Source: Agrococcus beijingensis
GTDB taxonomy: Bacteria > Actinomycetota > Actinomycetes > Actinomycetales > Microbacteriaceae
NCBI RefSeq assembly: GCF_030758955.1
Contig: NZ_CP132360.1
Span: 2,777,817-2,841,816, forward strand
Length of the DNA: 64,000 nucleotides
Reading direction: 5' to 3'
This document shows, piece by piece, positions 47,273 through 54,523 of the stretch. Under the pieces are notes generated by a model, which was not told the origin of the DNA, did not search any database, and saw only the letters and a list, made by a program, of their open reading frames with translations. A program made the position numbers and the translations under genes. Numbering within the stretch: the first letter of the stretch is position 1; each line of letters starts with the position of its first letter.

Positions 47273-47629
47273 ATGATCCGCGAACTCTGGACCGTCAGCG
47301 TCCACACCCGCGCATTCCTGCGCCGCTACATGCCCACCAACATCTTGCTCGACGCCATCCGCACCCGCCGAGGCTTGAAATGGGGTGTACCAGCGATACT
47401 CCTCGCCGCGCCCTACCTCCTGGCCGCGAGCACATTCACCACCCTGATCGCAGACGGTGGTCCAGGCTGGCTCAACCTCCTGGTTTTCCTGTGCCTGTGG
47501 AACACAATGAAGTTCATCATCATGGGGCCGGTCAGCCTGATCCTGCTGGGTCGCGCACGCCTGCGGGAAGGAGCCGCCGTACGCGCCGAACGAAGAACAA
47601 TGGCCGAGTCGGCCGAGCAAGCGACCTGA
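47273..47629 (+). CDS. Small membrane protein linked to actinobacterial plasmid relaxases
   Basis: 118 residues with two hydrophobic segments (about 37-60 and 66-90) and basic ends. RYMPTNILLDAIRTRRGLKW is a highly characteristic stretch; close relatives are often annotated sulfate permease although far too short for one. They typically follow MobF relaxase genes, as here. GAGGAAA precedes ATG 47273. Function unknown. Confidence 0.65.
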   Translation: MIRELWTVSVHTRAFLRRYMPTNILLDAIRTRRGLKWGVPAILLAAPYLLAASTFTTLIADGGPGWLNLLVFLCLWNTMKFIIMGPVSLILLGRARLREGAAVRAERRTMAESAEQAT

Positions 47630-47714
47630 CCGGCTCGACTCGCTTCGTGTCCCAGAGACATCGCTGTGATCCTAAAGACCTCCATCTCCACTGCACTGTT
47701 GTCGACATCCACGG

Positions 47715-47720
47715 TAAGAT
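47715..47720 (+). promoter_or_regulatory. Candidate -10 element of the peptide operon
   Basis: TAAGAT lies 37 bases before ATG 47758, the best -10 hexamer in the gap after the small membrane protein; the -35 is unclear. Confidence 0.3.
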
Positions 47721-47757
47721 TCAAGAGTTCCCTGTCGTAAACCGCCATTGGAGTCCA

Positions 47758-47922
47758 ATGAACGCATCCACGTCGTTGTTCGGACTGCTGGCAGTGGACA
47801 TGCAGCGTAATGAGCCCGAACCTAGGCCCCGTCCGCAGCCTTCAACGCTGACGCACACAATCGAGACATCTGATCACGGGTTCGGGTTTTCCCCGCTGGT
47901 GATGTCTCGGATGGAGAGCTAA
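47758..47922 (+). CDS. Putative graspetide precursor peptide A
   Basis: 54 residues. N-terminal leader NASTSLFGLLAVDMQ, a Pro/Arg/Glu linker (EPEPRPRPQP), then the core block STLTHTIETSD at residues 29-39 and an aromatic, Gly-rich end (HGFGFSPLV). Thr30, Thr32, Thr34, Ile35, Glu36, Ser38 and Asp39 are identical, at the same residue numbers, in peptide B. Hydroxyl donors alternating with acidic acceptors are what ATP-grasp enzymes of graspetide pathways link into macrolactones or macrolactams. TTGGAG precedes ATG 47758; the stop TAA overlaps the ATG of peptide B. No homologue was searched; the call rests on pairing and context. Confidence 0.68.
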   Translation: MNASTSLFGLLAVDMQRNEPEPRPRPQPSTLTHTIETSDHGFGFSPLVMSRMES

Positions 47923-48089
47923 TGCAGGCAAGAGAAGCCTCCACCTCCTTGTTTGCCGAGTTAGCAAGCTACCCGCAAGGCGGTGTCGATGGTATTCGCG
48001 GGACAGCAACGATCACAGAGACGATTGAATCGTCCGATACCGATGAGGCAGTCACGCAGCTCCTCCTAAGTTACGTCGGGCCTCGTTGA
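47922..48089 (+). CDS. Putative graspetide precursor peptide B
   Basis: 55 residues. The leader REASTSLFAELASYPQG shares ASTSLF and a following LA with peptide A. The core block ATITETIESSD occupies residues 29-39, aligned to peptide A without gaps, and is extended by TDEAV. Acidic acceptors are richer here (Glu33, Glu36, Asp39, Asp41, Glu42). Start overlaps peptide A (TAATG) and the stop overlaps the TTG of the ATP-grasp gene, so peptides and enzyme are translationally coupled. Two paralogous substrates for one enzyme is a known graspetide arrangement. Confidence 0.7.
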   Translation: MQAREASTSLFAELASYPQGGVDGIRGTATITETIESSDTDEAVTQLLLSYVGPR

Positions 48090-49030
48090 GTTCCAGAGCA
48101 CCCATCCTCATCGGTGAACGTGATGATCCTCATATCGCAGCTGTCGAGGATGCCCTCATAAGATGCGGAAATCGCCCACTGATCTTCGACCTTGAGTCAG
48201 TCATGAGCGATGGTCTTTCGTTAAGCGATGAAGGTTACGCCGTGAAAATTGACGGCGCTTGGCGCGACCTCACCGATGCGCGATTTGGGTGGTTACGACG
48301 TCTTCACCGGGCAGACTGGGGTCTTGGCATCGAAGCAGGCTCACTGAGAGCTTTGGAGCTTGGCACTTGGTATTCGGCGTACTCATGGCTTCTGGACGAC
48401 TCCAAAGTAAGTTGGATAACAAGCCCAGTGGCACTGCGCAGAGCTGAATCGAAACTCTGGCAATGGAAGGCGGCCGTCAGGCTTGGTATTCCATACCCGA
48501 GAACCCTAGTGACGACGAGTAGTGAGGCAGTCGCGACATCCTTCTCGAACGAGGTCATTGTTAAGCCTCTCGGTACGGGCCAGTTCATCCAGGACGGTGA
48601 AACAATGACGGTCTACGCCGAGTCGATGATGCCTACAGACATTCGACTTAACGCTCTGAACGCAGCGCCATTCATTGTCCAGGAACGGATACCGGCTGCT
48701 AAGCATCTTCGCGTTGTCACCGTCGGCGATCGTAGCTGGGTGGCAACGCTAGATGTTGACCTAACTGCTCCCGCTGACTGGCGGCGGCGTTCACGCAATC
48801 ATTCTGCGTTCAAAGAAGCCCCTGACGCGAGCTCGATAGCGCCCACAGGCGCGCTGACAATTGCGAGTCATCTCGGACTCGGATACTCGAGCCAAGATTG
48901 GGTCCAAACGCCTGATGGCGAGGTGTACCTTCTCGACGTGAACCCATCGGGGCAGTGGCTCTTCCTTCCGGAGCGAGTGGGTACTGCGGTCACTGATGCC
49001 CTCGCAGATCTACTCGTGGTGGCCACATGA
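48086..49030 (+). CDS. ATP-grasp ligase, graspetide maturase type (MvdC/MvdD-like)
   Basis: 314 residues, the normal size for RiPP ATP-grasp ligases. N-terminal pre-ATP-grasp domain (PILIGERDDPHIAAVEDALI, then RFGWLRRLHRADWG), central KLWQWKAAVRLGIPYPRTLV, ATP-binding VIVKPLGTGQFI, and the C-terminal metal site VYLLDVNPSGQWLFL, where the family usually has EVNPNGQW. These enzymes activate Asp/Glu side chains as acyl-phosphates and join them to Ser/Thr (ester) or Lys (amide) of a leader-bound peptide. TTG 48086 overlaps the peptide B stop (TTGA). A RimK-like ligase acting on another protein is the main alternative, less likely given the two upstream peptides. Confidence 0.82.
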   Translation: MSSRAPILIGERDDPHIAAVEDALIRCGNRPLIFDLESVMSDGLSLSDEGYAVKIDGAWRDLTDARFGWLRRLHRADWGLGIEAGSLRALELGTWYSAYSWLLDDSKVSWITSPVALRRAESKLWQWKAAVRLGIPYPRTLVTTSSEAVATSFSNEVIVKPLGTGQFIQDGETMTVYAESMMPTDIRLNALNAAPFIVQERIPAAKHLRVVTVGDRSWVATLDVDLTAPADWRRRSRNHSAFKEAPDASSIAPTGALTIASHLGLGYSSQDWVQTPDGEVYLLDVNPSGQWLFLPERVGTAVTDALADLLVVAT

Positions 49031-49695
49031 GAAAGCAGACTTTTCGCGACAAGACAAGACGTACATTCGCCGAAGTTCGCATGGTTGTGAGTACGGCGCT
49101 GGGTCTCTTCGCTGGCCGGAGAGTTTGGATGCCAAAGGAAGCGGCACCTAAAACGAAGTGGATAGACGAGTGCCCCAAACGGAACCTTCCCTTGGCGCGC
49201 TCGTCCTATGACGAGCGGCTGAAAAGCGAATCAGCGGGCATCGAGGCGGTTCGGCGCCGTGCAGAGTTCGCACTCACAGCAATCATTGCGGCCATCGGAC
49301 TGAGCACTGCCGCCTTCGAGCGACTCTGGGCCGTTGCCTCGAACTCCACCAGCTTGCTCGTCATCTGGTTGGTCGGCGTTCTCATTGTCGTCATGGCAGT
49401 TCTGGTTTTTGCCGGTGTTGCCGTGTCGAACAAAGTCCTTGGAGTTGTCCAGGTAGAAGACTTCATTCACCTTCGTGATCCCCGCCGAGAGGAGCTTCGA
49501 CAGTACGTTCTGGCAGTGCATACGACGTCGAAGACTCGCCGAGCGATGGTCACGGTCTTCCGTGACGGCTTCTTAATCGCGCTAGTCGGACTAACGCTGC
49601 TCGCGATCGCTCACACCGTATCTTGGGCGGTTCCCCTGGACGATGCTCCAACGCCTGTGGATGTCAACATCATAAGTCCTTCGCCCGCACCATAG
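49027..49695 (+). CDS. Membrane protein of the graspetide operon
   Basis: 222 residues. A basic N-terminal segment (RKQTFRDKTRRTFAEVRM) is followed by membrane helices at about 85-103, 108-133 and 180-202, and a short Pro-rich C-terminal tail. No protease, ABC or MFS motif is visible. ATG 49027 overlaps the ATP-grasp stop (ATGA). As the only other gene in the operon it may release, export or give immunity to the mature peptide; this is inference from position. SLATT-like membrane effectors are another possibility. Confidence 0.65.
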   Translation: MRKQTFRDKTRRTFAEVRMVVSTALGLFAGRRVWMPKEAAPKTKWIDECPKRNLPLARSSYDERLKSESAGIEAVRRRAEFALTAIIAAIGLSTAAFERLWAVASNSTSLLVIWLVGVLIVVMAVLVFAGVAVSNKVLGVVQVEDFIHLRDPRREELRQYVLAVHTTSKTRRAMVTVFRDGFLIALVGLTLLAIAHTVSWAVPLDDAPTPVDVNIISPSPAP

Positions 49696-49779
49696 CTTTG
49701 AGCGGCGACACGAAACACCCCACTGCCAGACGTTAGAGAATGACGATTCCCTAGTGATCTCGTCCGGTCAACGTGACGT

Positions 49780-50196
49780 CTACGAAGACGGCCAGTGGGC
49801 TCGAACTTGCTTGGCAATGAGTTCTGTCTTGGCGAGAGGGAGCTCTTCAACGGGACCCCATTCGGTGCCGCCAGAGTCCAGGGTTCCTGCGACGTGGAAG
49901 TGAACGTGCCTGATCGACTGGCTTGCGGCCTCACCGTTGTTCTGCCAGACGGAGATACCTGGACGCTGGTAAGCGGCATCGATAGCCGTCGCTGCGTTCC
50001 TTACCTCGACCATCAGCGCCGCACACTCATCATCTGTCAAGTCGAGAATGGTCTCTCTGTGCCTGGTAGGGATGACGAGAAGGTGCGGTTTCCCACGCTG
50101 TTCCTGCGTAACCATAACCGCTGTCAACGTGTTCCTTGTTACGAAGGTGAACGGTCGACTTCCTTTGAGGTAGGCGCAGAACGGGTCAAGTCCCAA
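49780..50196 (-). CDS. HIT-family hydrolase, N-terminus altered
   Basis: About 138 residues of a histidine-triad protein: FCAYLKGSRPFTFV, LLVIPTRHRETILDL and the catalytic triad RHVHFHVAG. The family hydrolyses nucleotide-linked phosphoramidates or Ap4A-like substrates. Family members usually begin with about four residues before FCAYL; here those codons come from the 40-bp repeat (TTG start, LGLDP), so the native start was replaced at that junction. It may still be translated. Confidence 0.7.
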   Translation of the reverse strand: MGLDPFCAYLKGSRPFTFVTRNTLTAVMVTQEQRGKPHLLVIPTRHRETILDLTDDECAALMVEVRNAATAIDAAYQRPGISVWQNNGEAASQSIRHVHFHVAGTLDSGGTEWGPVEELPLAKTELIAKQVRAHWPSS

Positions 50197-50222
50197 GTAG
50201 TGGTGTAGCGGTGGTCCTTCGT
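50183..50222 (-). repeat. 40-bp repeat copy B (insertion-sequence end remnant)
   Basis: Exact inverted copy of 39995-40034, about 10.2 kb away. It lies between the HIT gene and short direct repeats next to the tRNA. Confidence 0.75.
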
Positions 50223-50256
50223 GTCGCGACTCAGGTGAGACCTATGTCGCGACTCA
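50222..50256. repeat. Two direct 12-mers next to tRNA-Ser
   Basis: TGTCGCGACTCA occurs at 50222-50233 and 50245-50256, a 23-base period. The pattern resembles subterminal repeats of an insertion-sequence end. It forms the last accessory sequence before the tRNA. Confidence 0.4.
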
Positions 50257-50265
50257 TCACAAGAG

Positions 50266-50350
50266 CGGAGGATGGGGGATTCGAACCCCCGAGGGCTTGC
50301 ACCCAACACGCTTTCCAAGCGTGCGCCATAGGCCACTAGGCGAATCCTCC
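50266..50350 (-). tRNA. tRNA-Ser (anticodon GGA)
   Basis: 85 bases on the minus strand. Acceptor stem GGAGGAT/ATCCTCC with discriminator G, anticodon stem-loop CACGC-TTGGAAA-GCGTG (anticodon GGA), a long variable arm and a TTCGAAT T-loop. No CCA is encoded. Its 3' end faces the accessory island, the usual side for integration into tRNA genes. Confidence 0.93.
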
Positions 50351-50440
50351 GTGCTGACCGCGAACGGTCAACCCTGCGATTCTAGCGGAGCCGACGAGGG
50401 GGCGAGGACCGCAGTCCCCGCCCCCTCGCTCATGCTGCCG

Positions 50441-53400
50441 CTACGGGCAGATCGCGTACTGCGCGACCTGCGCCGACAGCGTTGCCTCGCTGCCGAGCAG
50501 GAACACCCGCGGCTGGTCGAGCCGCAGGCTCTCCGTCACCACAGCCGAGTCCACGCACGACGAGCGCGCCAGGTACAGCGGCGAGCCCTCGGCTGCCGCG
50601 AGCGCCGAAGCGGCCAGGGCGTCCGGGAACTTCTCACCGCTGGCGATGTACATCGCCGGCACCGGAGCATCGAACATCGCCCGGTTGACGAGCACCGCGG
50701 TGTCGAACCGGTCAGAGCCGGCGAACCGGTTGACCGTCAGCCCCGCGTTGTCGAACGAGAGCTCGATGCCGTTCGACATCGAGGCCTGGTCGCCCATCAG
50801 GTACGTCGTGCCGACACCAAGGCTGTCGAGCTGCGCCATCGTCGCGTCGTCCGCGCCGCCGGACAGGCCGTCGACGAGGATGATCGGCGCATCGATGGAG
50901 CCGGCCGCAGCGCCCGCCGACAGTGCGTCGGGGTAGTTGCGTCCGGTGGCGATGAACGCCGATGCGGCGGAGTCGAAGGCGTAGTCGGCGATGAGACGGC
51001 TCGTCTCATACCGGTCTGCGCCCGCGACGCGGTCGACGGTGGTCGCCATGGGCTCGAGCGCGTCCGCGACCGCGGCCGACAGCGTGGGCTCTCCACCCAC
51101 GATGACGACGCGCTCGGGCGCGAGTCGCTCGATCTCCGCTGCGACCGCTCCGTTCAGGCCCCAGCTCGGCGTGAGCAGCAGCGGGCCGCCCTCGTGCGCA
51201 GCGGCGGGACCGGCAGCCAGGCCGTCGGGGAAGTTCTCGCCGCTGGCCACGTAGACGACGGGAGCGCCATCCGGGTAGCCCTGCTGCGAGATCTCGACCG
51301 CGGTCTCGTACCGGTCGTCGCCGGCGAGCCGGTCGGGCGCCGGCATCGTGACGTCGCCGGTCGTCACGCGCACGATGGTGCGAACGTCCGTGCCGGTGTA
51401 CTCGATGATGCCGAGGTACTCGGAGTCGACGTCCAGGCCGTTCCACTTGGCCGAGTACGTGAACTCCTCGCCGATGGCGGCGTCGACCGAAGACGGCTCC
51501 GCGCGGAACGAGCCCTGCTGCTGACCGTCGCCGACACCGACGTGGTCGAGCGTGAAGGTCGCCGGCGCGCCGGCCTCACCCGTGGCGAAGACGTCGACGA
51601 AGGCGATGTAGTCGCCCGCGACCGGTGCCTCGATGAGGAGCTCCTCATCGGCGGAGCCGGTGGCCGCCAGGAACCGCTGGACGGGCTGTCCCTGCGCGTT
51701 CAGCCGGTAGACGTCCAGGTCGAGGTCGGCGGTGTCATCGGCTGCGTCGAGCGACATGTAGTGCACCAGCTCGCCTGCGGCGACCGTGAACGCGTACTCG
51801 AAGAAGTCGCCGGTGTCGCCACCGTCAGCGCCCAGCTGGGCGAACGGAGCCAGGCCGTTGGCGTCGAGGCCGATCTGGCCGTCGATGCCGGAGACAGCCG
51901 TGATCGGCGTCTCGCCGACGGTGCCCATGCCCTCGACCCAGGTGGGAGCCGCGACCGCGACCGGCTGCACCGCGAGGGGCGACCGGACGGTGTGCTCTGC
52001 GCTGGTCCAGGTGAGGAAGCCCGACGACCAGGCGCCGAGCGGGGCACCGGCGGTCGTGAACGTCACGGAGTAGTCGAGCGACTGCCCGGCCTCCGTGAAC
52101 ACCAGCGAAGCGGGCGACACGTCGACCGTGACACCCGGGACGCCCTCGACGGACGGCGCGTACGTGCCGGCCTCGAGTGCCGTGACCGTGCGCGTCACCG
52201 TCTGGGTGCCCGCGAGCGAGCCGATCCCGATCGAGGCGATGTTCAGGTCGCTGGCGTCGATCGGGCTGCCCACCCACTCGTCGGGCAGGATGTAGCCGAG
52301 CCCGCGGAGGTAGCCGTACCAGTCGGCCGTGCCGTTCTCGTAGATGAGTCCGGCGTCCAGCATCGACTGCGTGTTCACGAAGCCCGCGCCCTGCGCCCAG
52401 ACGTCCGTCGAGCGGGTGCCGTCGAGGTTGCGGGTGTCGGTGGCGGTCGTCATGAGCGCTGACTTGACCTCTGCCGGCGACGCGTTCGGGTGCGCACCGA
52501 GGTAGATCGCGCCGAGGCCGGCCACGTGCGGTGCCGCCATCGACGTGCCCGAGAGCAGCTCGAAGCTCGGCGCGCCGTCAGCGGGGTTGGGGCCGGCGGC
52601 GATGATGCCGACTCCGGGTGCTGCGACGTCGGGCTTCAGGATGTCGCTGCCCTCTGCCTGCACCGGACCGCGGGAGGAGAAGCCGGCGACCACGGGGGCG
52701 ACGGTCTCGATGCCCGAGATGTTGGTGGGAGCGAACGACACGACCGTGGTGCCGTCGGCGGCTGCGAGCAGCTCGTCGCGGTACTCGGCGTCGACGTGGA
52801 TCGTCGGGACCGCGTGGTCGTCGAGGTCGATCGAGCCGGGCGTCACGTTGACGACCACCGCGCCGACGCCGCCGGCGTCGGCGACGACCTGCGACTTCTC
52901 CGCACGCGCGTTCACGCCTCGGTCGCAGAGCACGATCTTGTCCAGGGCCTGCGCCGCGTCGAGGGTGCCGATCTGGCAGAGCGCCGCGTCGGCCGCGGTC
53001 GCGCCGGCTGCGGGGATGTCGCCCGCGTAGACGAAGGGCCCGCTGATGGTCTCGGCGCCCTCGCCCATGGGCACGGTCACCGACCCGCCGGGGATGAGCA
53101 CGTCGTTCGGCAGGATGACCGTCGCCTCGTAGTTCGGCACGCTCGCCGCGGCGACCGTCGTGTACCAAGGGGCGGCGTGGTCGAGCGTCGAGGCGCCCGG
53201 GCCGGAGTTGCCGGCCGAGACCGACACGAAGACGCCGGCAGCCGCCGCGCCCAGGAACGCGATGTCGTCGGCCGAGACGACCGAGGTCGCCGCGCCGCCG
53301 CCGATCGAGAAGTTGATCACGTCGACGCCGTCGATGACAGCCTGCTCGATCGCCTGCACCGAGTCGCTGTTCGCGCAGCCGTCGTCGGTGGTCACTGCCG

Positions 53401-54382
53401 GGTCGGGCCCGGACCAGCAGACCTTGTACGCGGCGATGCGCGCCTCGGGCGCGACGCCGGACATGGTGCCGAGGTCGGCGCCGCCCGGGGAGGCCACGGG
53501 CACGTCGGCGTTGCCGGCGGCCGTGGAGGCGGTGTGGGAGCCGTGGCCGTCGCCGTCGCGCGGCGAGAGGTACTCGCCGGGGATCTGGGTCTCGGTGCCG
53601 ATGCGAGCCTGGCCGAAGCCGTCGACGTAGTAGCGCGCGGAGACGATCTTCGTCGAGCAGTCGTCAGCCGTGAACTGGGCGCCCGTCTCGCAGAAGCCGG
53701 TGAAGGTGTTGCCGTCGCCCTTCTCGAAGATGATGTCGGTGCCGCTGCGGTAGGGCTCCGTGCCGGCCGTCGTGCCCAGCGGGTCGCCCGCGAACAGCGG
53801 GTTCTCCGGGGCGATGCCCGTGTCGAGCACACCGACGACGACGCCCTCGCCGGCGGCGTCGACGCCGCCGACCTGCGCCCAGAGGCCCTCGAGGTCGAGG
53901 TACTCGTTGGCGGGGCTCGCCTGGATCTGCTGGATCTCGTCCGGGAAGACGTGCGAGACGCGGGAGTCGCGGACGAGCTCGAACGCCTGCTCCGCCGAGA
54001 GGTCGGCGATGAAGCCGTTCATCGTGACGGTCAGGCGCGACTCGATCTGCGCACCGATCGACGAGGCGACCTCGGTCTGGCCGGCCTCGAGGTATGCCGA
54101 GTAGGCATCGGCAGCGGCGGAGTCGACGTCGATGTCGTCAGAGCCGAGCGGAGCGGTGCGAGCCAGGTTGGGCAGCCCGCCGCGGTAGGTCGCCATCGGG
54201 TCGTCATCCAGGACGACGATGTAGCGGCCGTCGTCGAAGCCGCTGGTGTCGATCGGTGGTTGAACCGGCGCCGCGCTCGCAGATGCCGCACCAAGCACCG
54301 ACGCCCCCGCGCTGAGCGCGAGGGCGGTGGTGAGTGCGAGGCCGCTGCGAAGGCGTGCACGCTTCGTGAAGAGTGTGCTCAC
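50441..54382 (-). CDS. Secreted S8 peptidase with PA domain and three cell-wall-binding repeats
   Basis: 1313 residues. Signal peptide to about residue 38, inhibitor I9 propeptide (YIVVLDDDP onward), then a subtilase domain. Catalytic residues: Asp in VLDTGIAP (about 187), His in GDGHGSHTAS (about 283), Ser in SGTSMAAPHVAG (about 613). A PA insert lies in between. Beta-sandwich and PPC-like domains follow. Three type-2 cell-wall-binding repeats start at RLAGDDRYETA (about 1018), RVAGADRYETS (about 1117) and RFAGSDRFDTA (about 1220). It is probably attached to the envelope and degrades external protein. GTG 54382 follows AAGGA; an upstream in-frame start would disrupt the signal peptide. Confidence 0.9.
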   Translation of the reverse strand: MSTLFTKRARLRSGLALTTALALSAGASVLGAASASAAPVQPPIDTSGFDDGRYIVVLDDDPMATYRGGLPNLARTAPLGSDDIDVDSAAADAYSAYLEAGQTEVASSIGAQIESRLTVTMNGFIADLSAEQAFELVRDSRVSHVFPDEIQQIQASPANEYLDLEGLWAQVGGVDAAGEGVVVGVLDTGIAPENPLFAGDPLGTTAGTEPYRSGTDIIFEKGDGNTFTGFCETGAQFTADDCSTKIVSARYYVDGFGQARIGTETQIPGEYLSPRDGDGHGSHTASTAAGNADVPVASPGGADLGTMSGVAPEARIAAYKVCWSGPDPAVTTDDGCANSDSVQAIEQAVIDGVDVINFSIGGGAATSVVSADDIAFLGAAAAGVFVSVSAGNSGPGASTLDHAAPWYTTVAAASVPNYEATVILPNDVLIPGGSVTVPMGEGAETISGPFVYAGDIPAAGATAADAALCQIGTLDAAQALDKIVLCDRGVNARAEKSQVVADAGGVGAVVVNVTPGSIDLDDHAVPTIHVDAEYRDELLAAADGTTVVSFAPTNISGIETVAPVVAGFSSRGPVQAEGSDILKPDVAAPGVGIIAAGPNPADGAPSFELLSGTSMAAPHVAGLGAIYLGAHPNASPAEVKSALMTTATDTRNLDGTRSTDVWAQGAGFVNTQSMLDAGLIYENGTADWYGYLRGLGYILPDEWVGSPIDASDLNIASIGIGSLAGTQTVTRTVTALEAGTYAPSVEGVPGVTVDVSPASLVFTEAGQSLDYSVTFTTAGAPLGAWSSGFLTWTSAEHTVRSPLAVQPVAVAAPTWVEGMGTVGETPITAVSGIDGQIGLDANGLAPFAQLGADGGDTGDFFEYAFTVAAGELVHYMSLDAADDTADLDLDVYRLNAQGQPVQRFLAATGSADEELLIEAPVAGDYIAFVDVFATGEAGAPATFTLDHVGVGDGQQQGSFRAEPSSVDAAIGEEFTYSAKWNGLDVDSEYLGIIEYTGTDVRTIVRVTTGDVTMPAPDRLAGDDRYETAVEISQQGYPDGAPVVYVASGENFPDGLAAGPAAAHEGGPLLLTPSWGLNGAVAAEIERLAPERVVIVGGEPTLSAAVADALEPMATTVDRVAGADRYETSRLIADYAFDSAASAFIATGRNYPDALSAGAAAGSIDAPIILVDGLSGGADDATMAQLDSLGVGTTYLMGDQASMSNGIELSFDNAGLTVNRFAGSDRFDTAVLVNRAMFDAPVPAMYIASGEKFPDALAASALAAAEGSPLYLARSSCVDSAVVTESLRLDQPRVFLLGSEATLSAQVAQYAICP

Positions 54383-54511
54383 TGTGATCCTTCGTTCAGG
54401 ACGAAGCCCCCGACCTCGGGGGCAGATGTGGTCAAAACTAAGGGTGCGCAAAGGCAGAGGAAAGGGTGCAGGTCAAGCGTTATCGTTTCGTGACCTCAGG
54501 ATGAGGCGTAC

Positions 54512-54517
54512 TAGCCT
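54512..54517 (+). promoter_or_regulatory. Leaderless -10 element of pta
   Basis: TAGCCT ends six bases before GTG 54524. The same hexamer and spacing precede dnaX. Confidence 0.45.
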
Positions 54518-54523
54518 GAAGCG

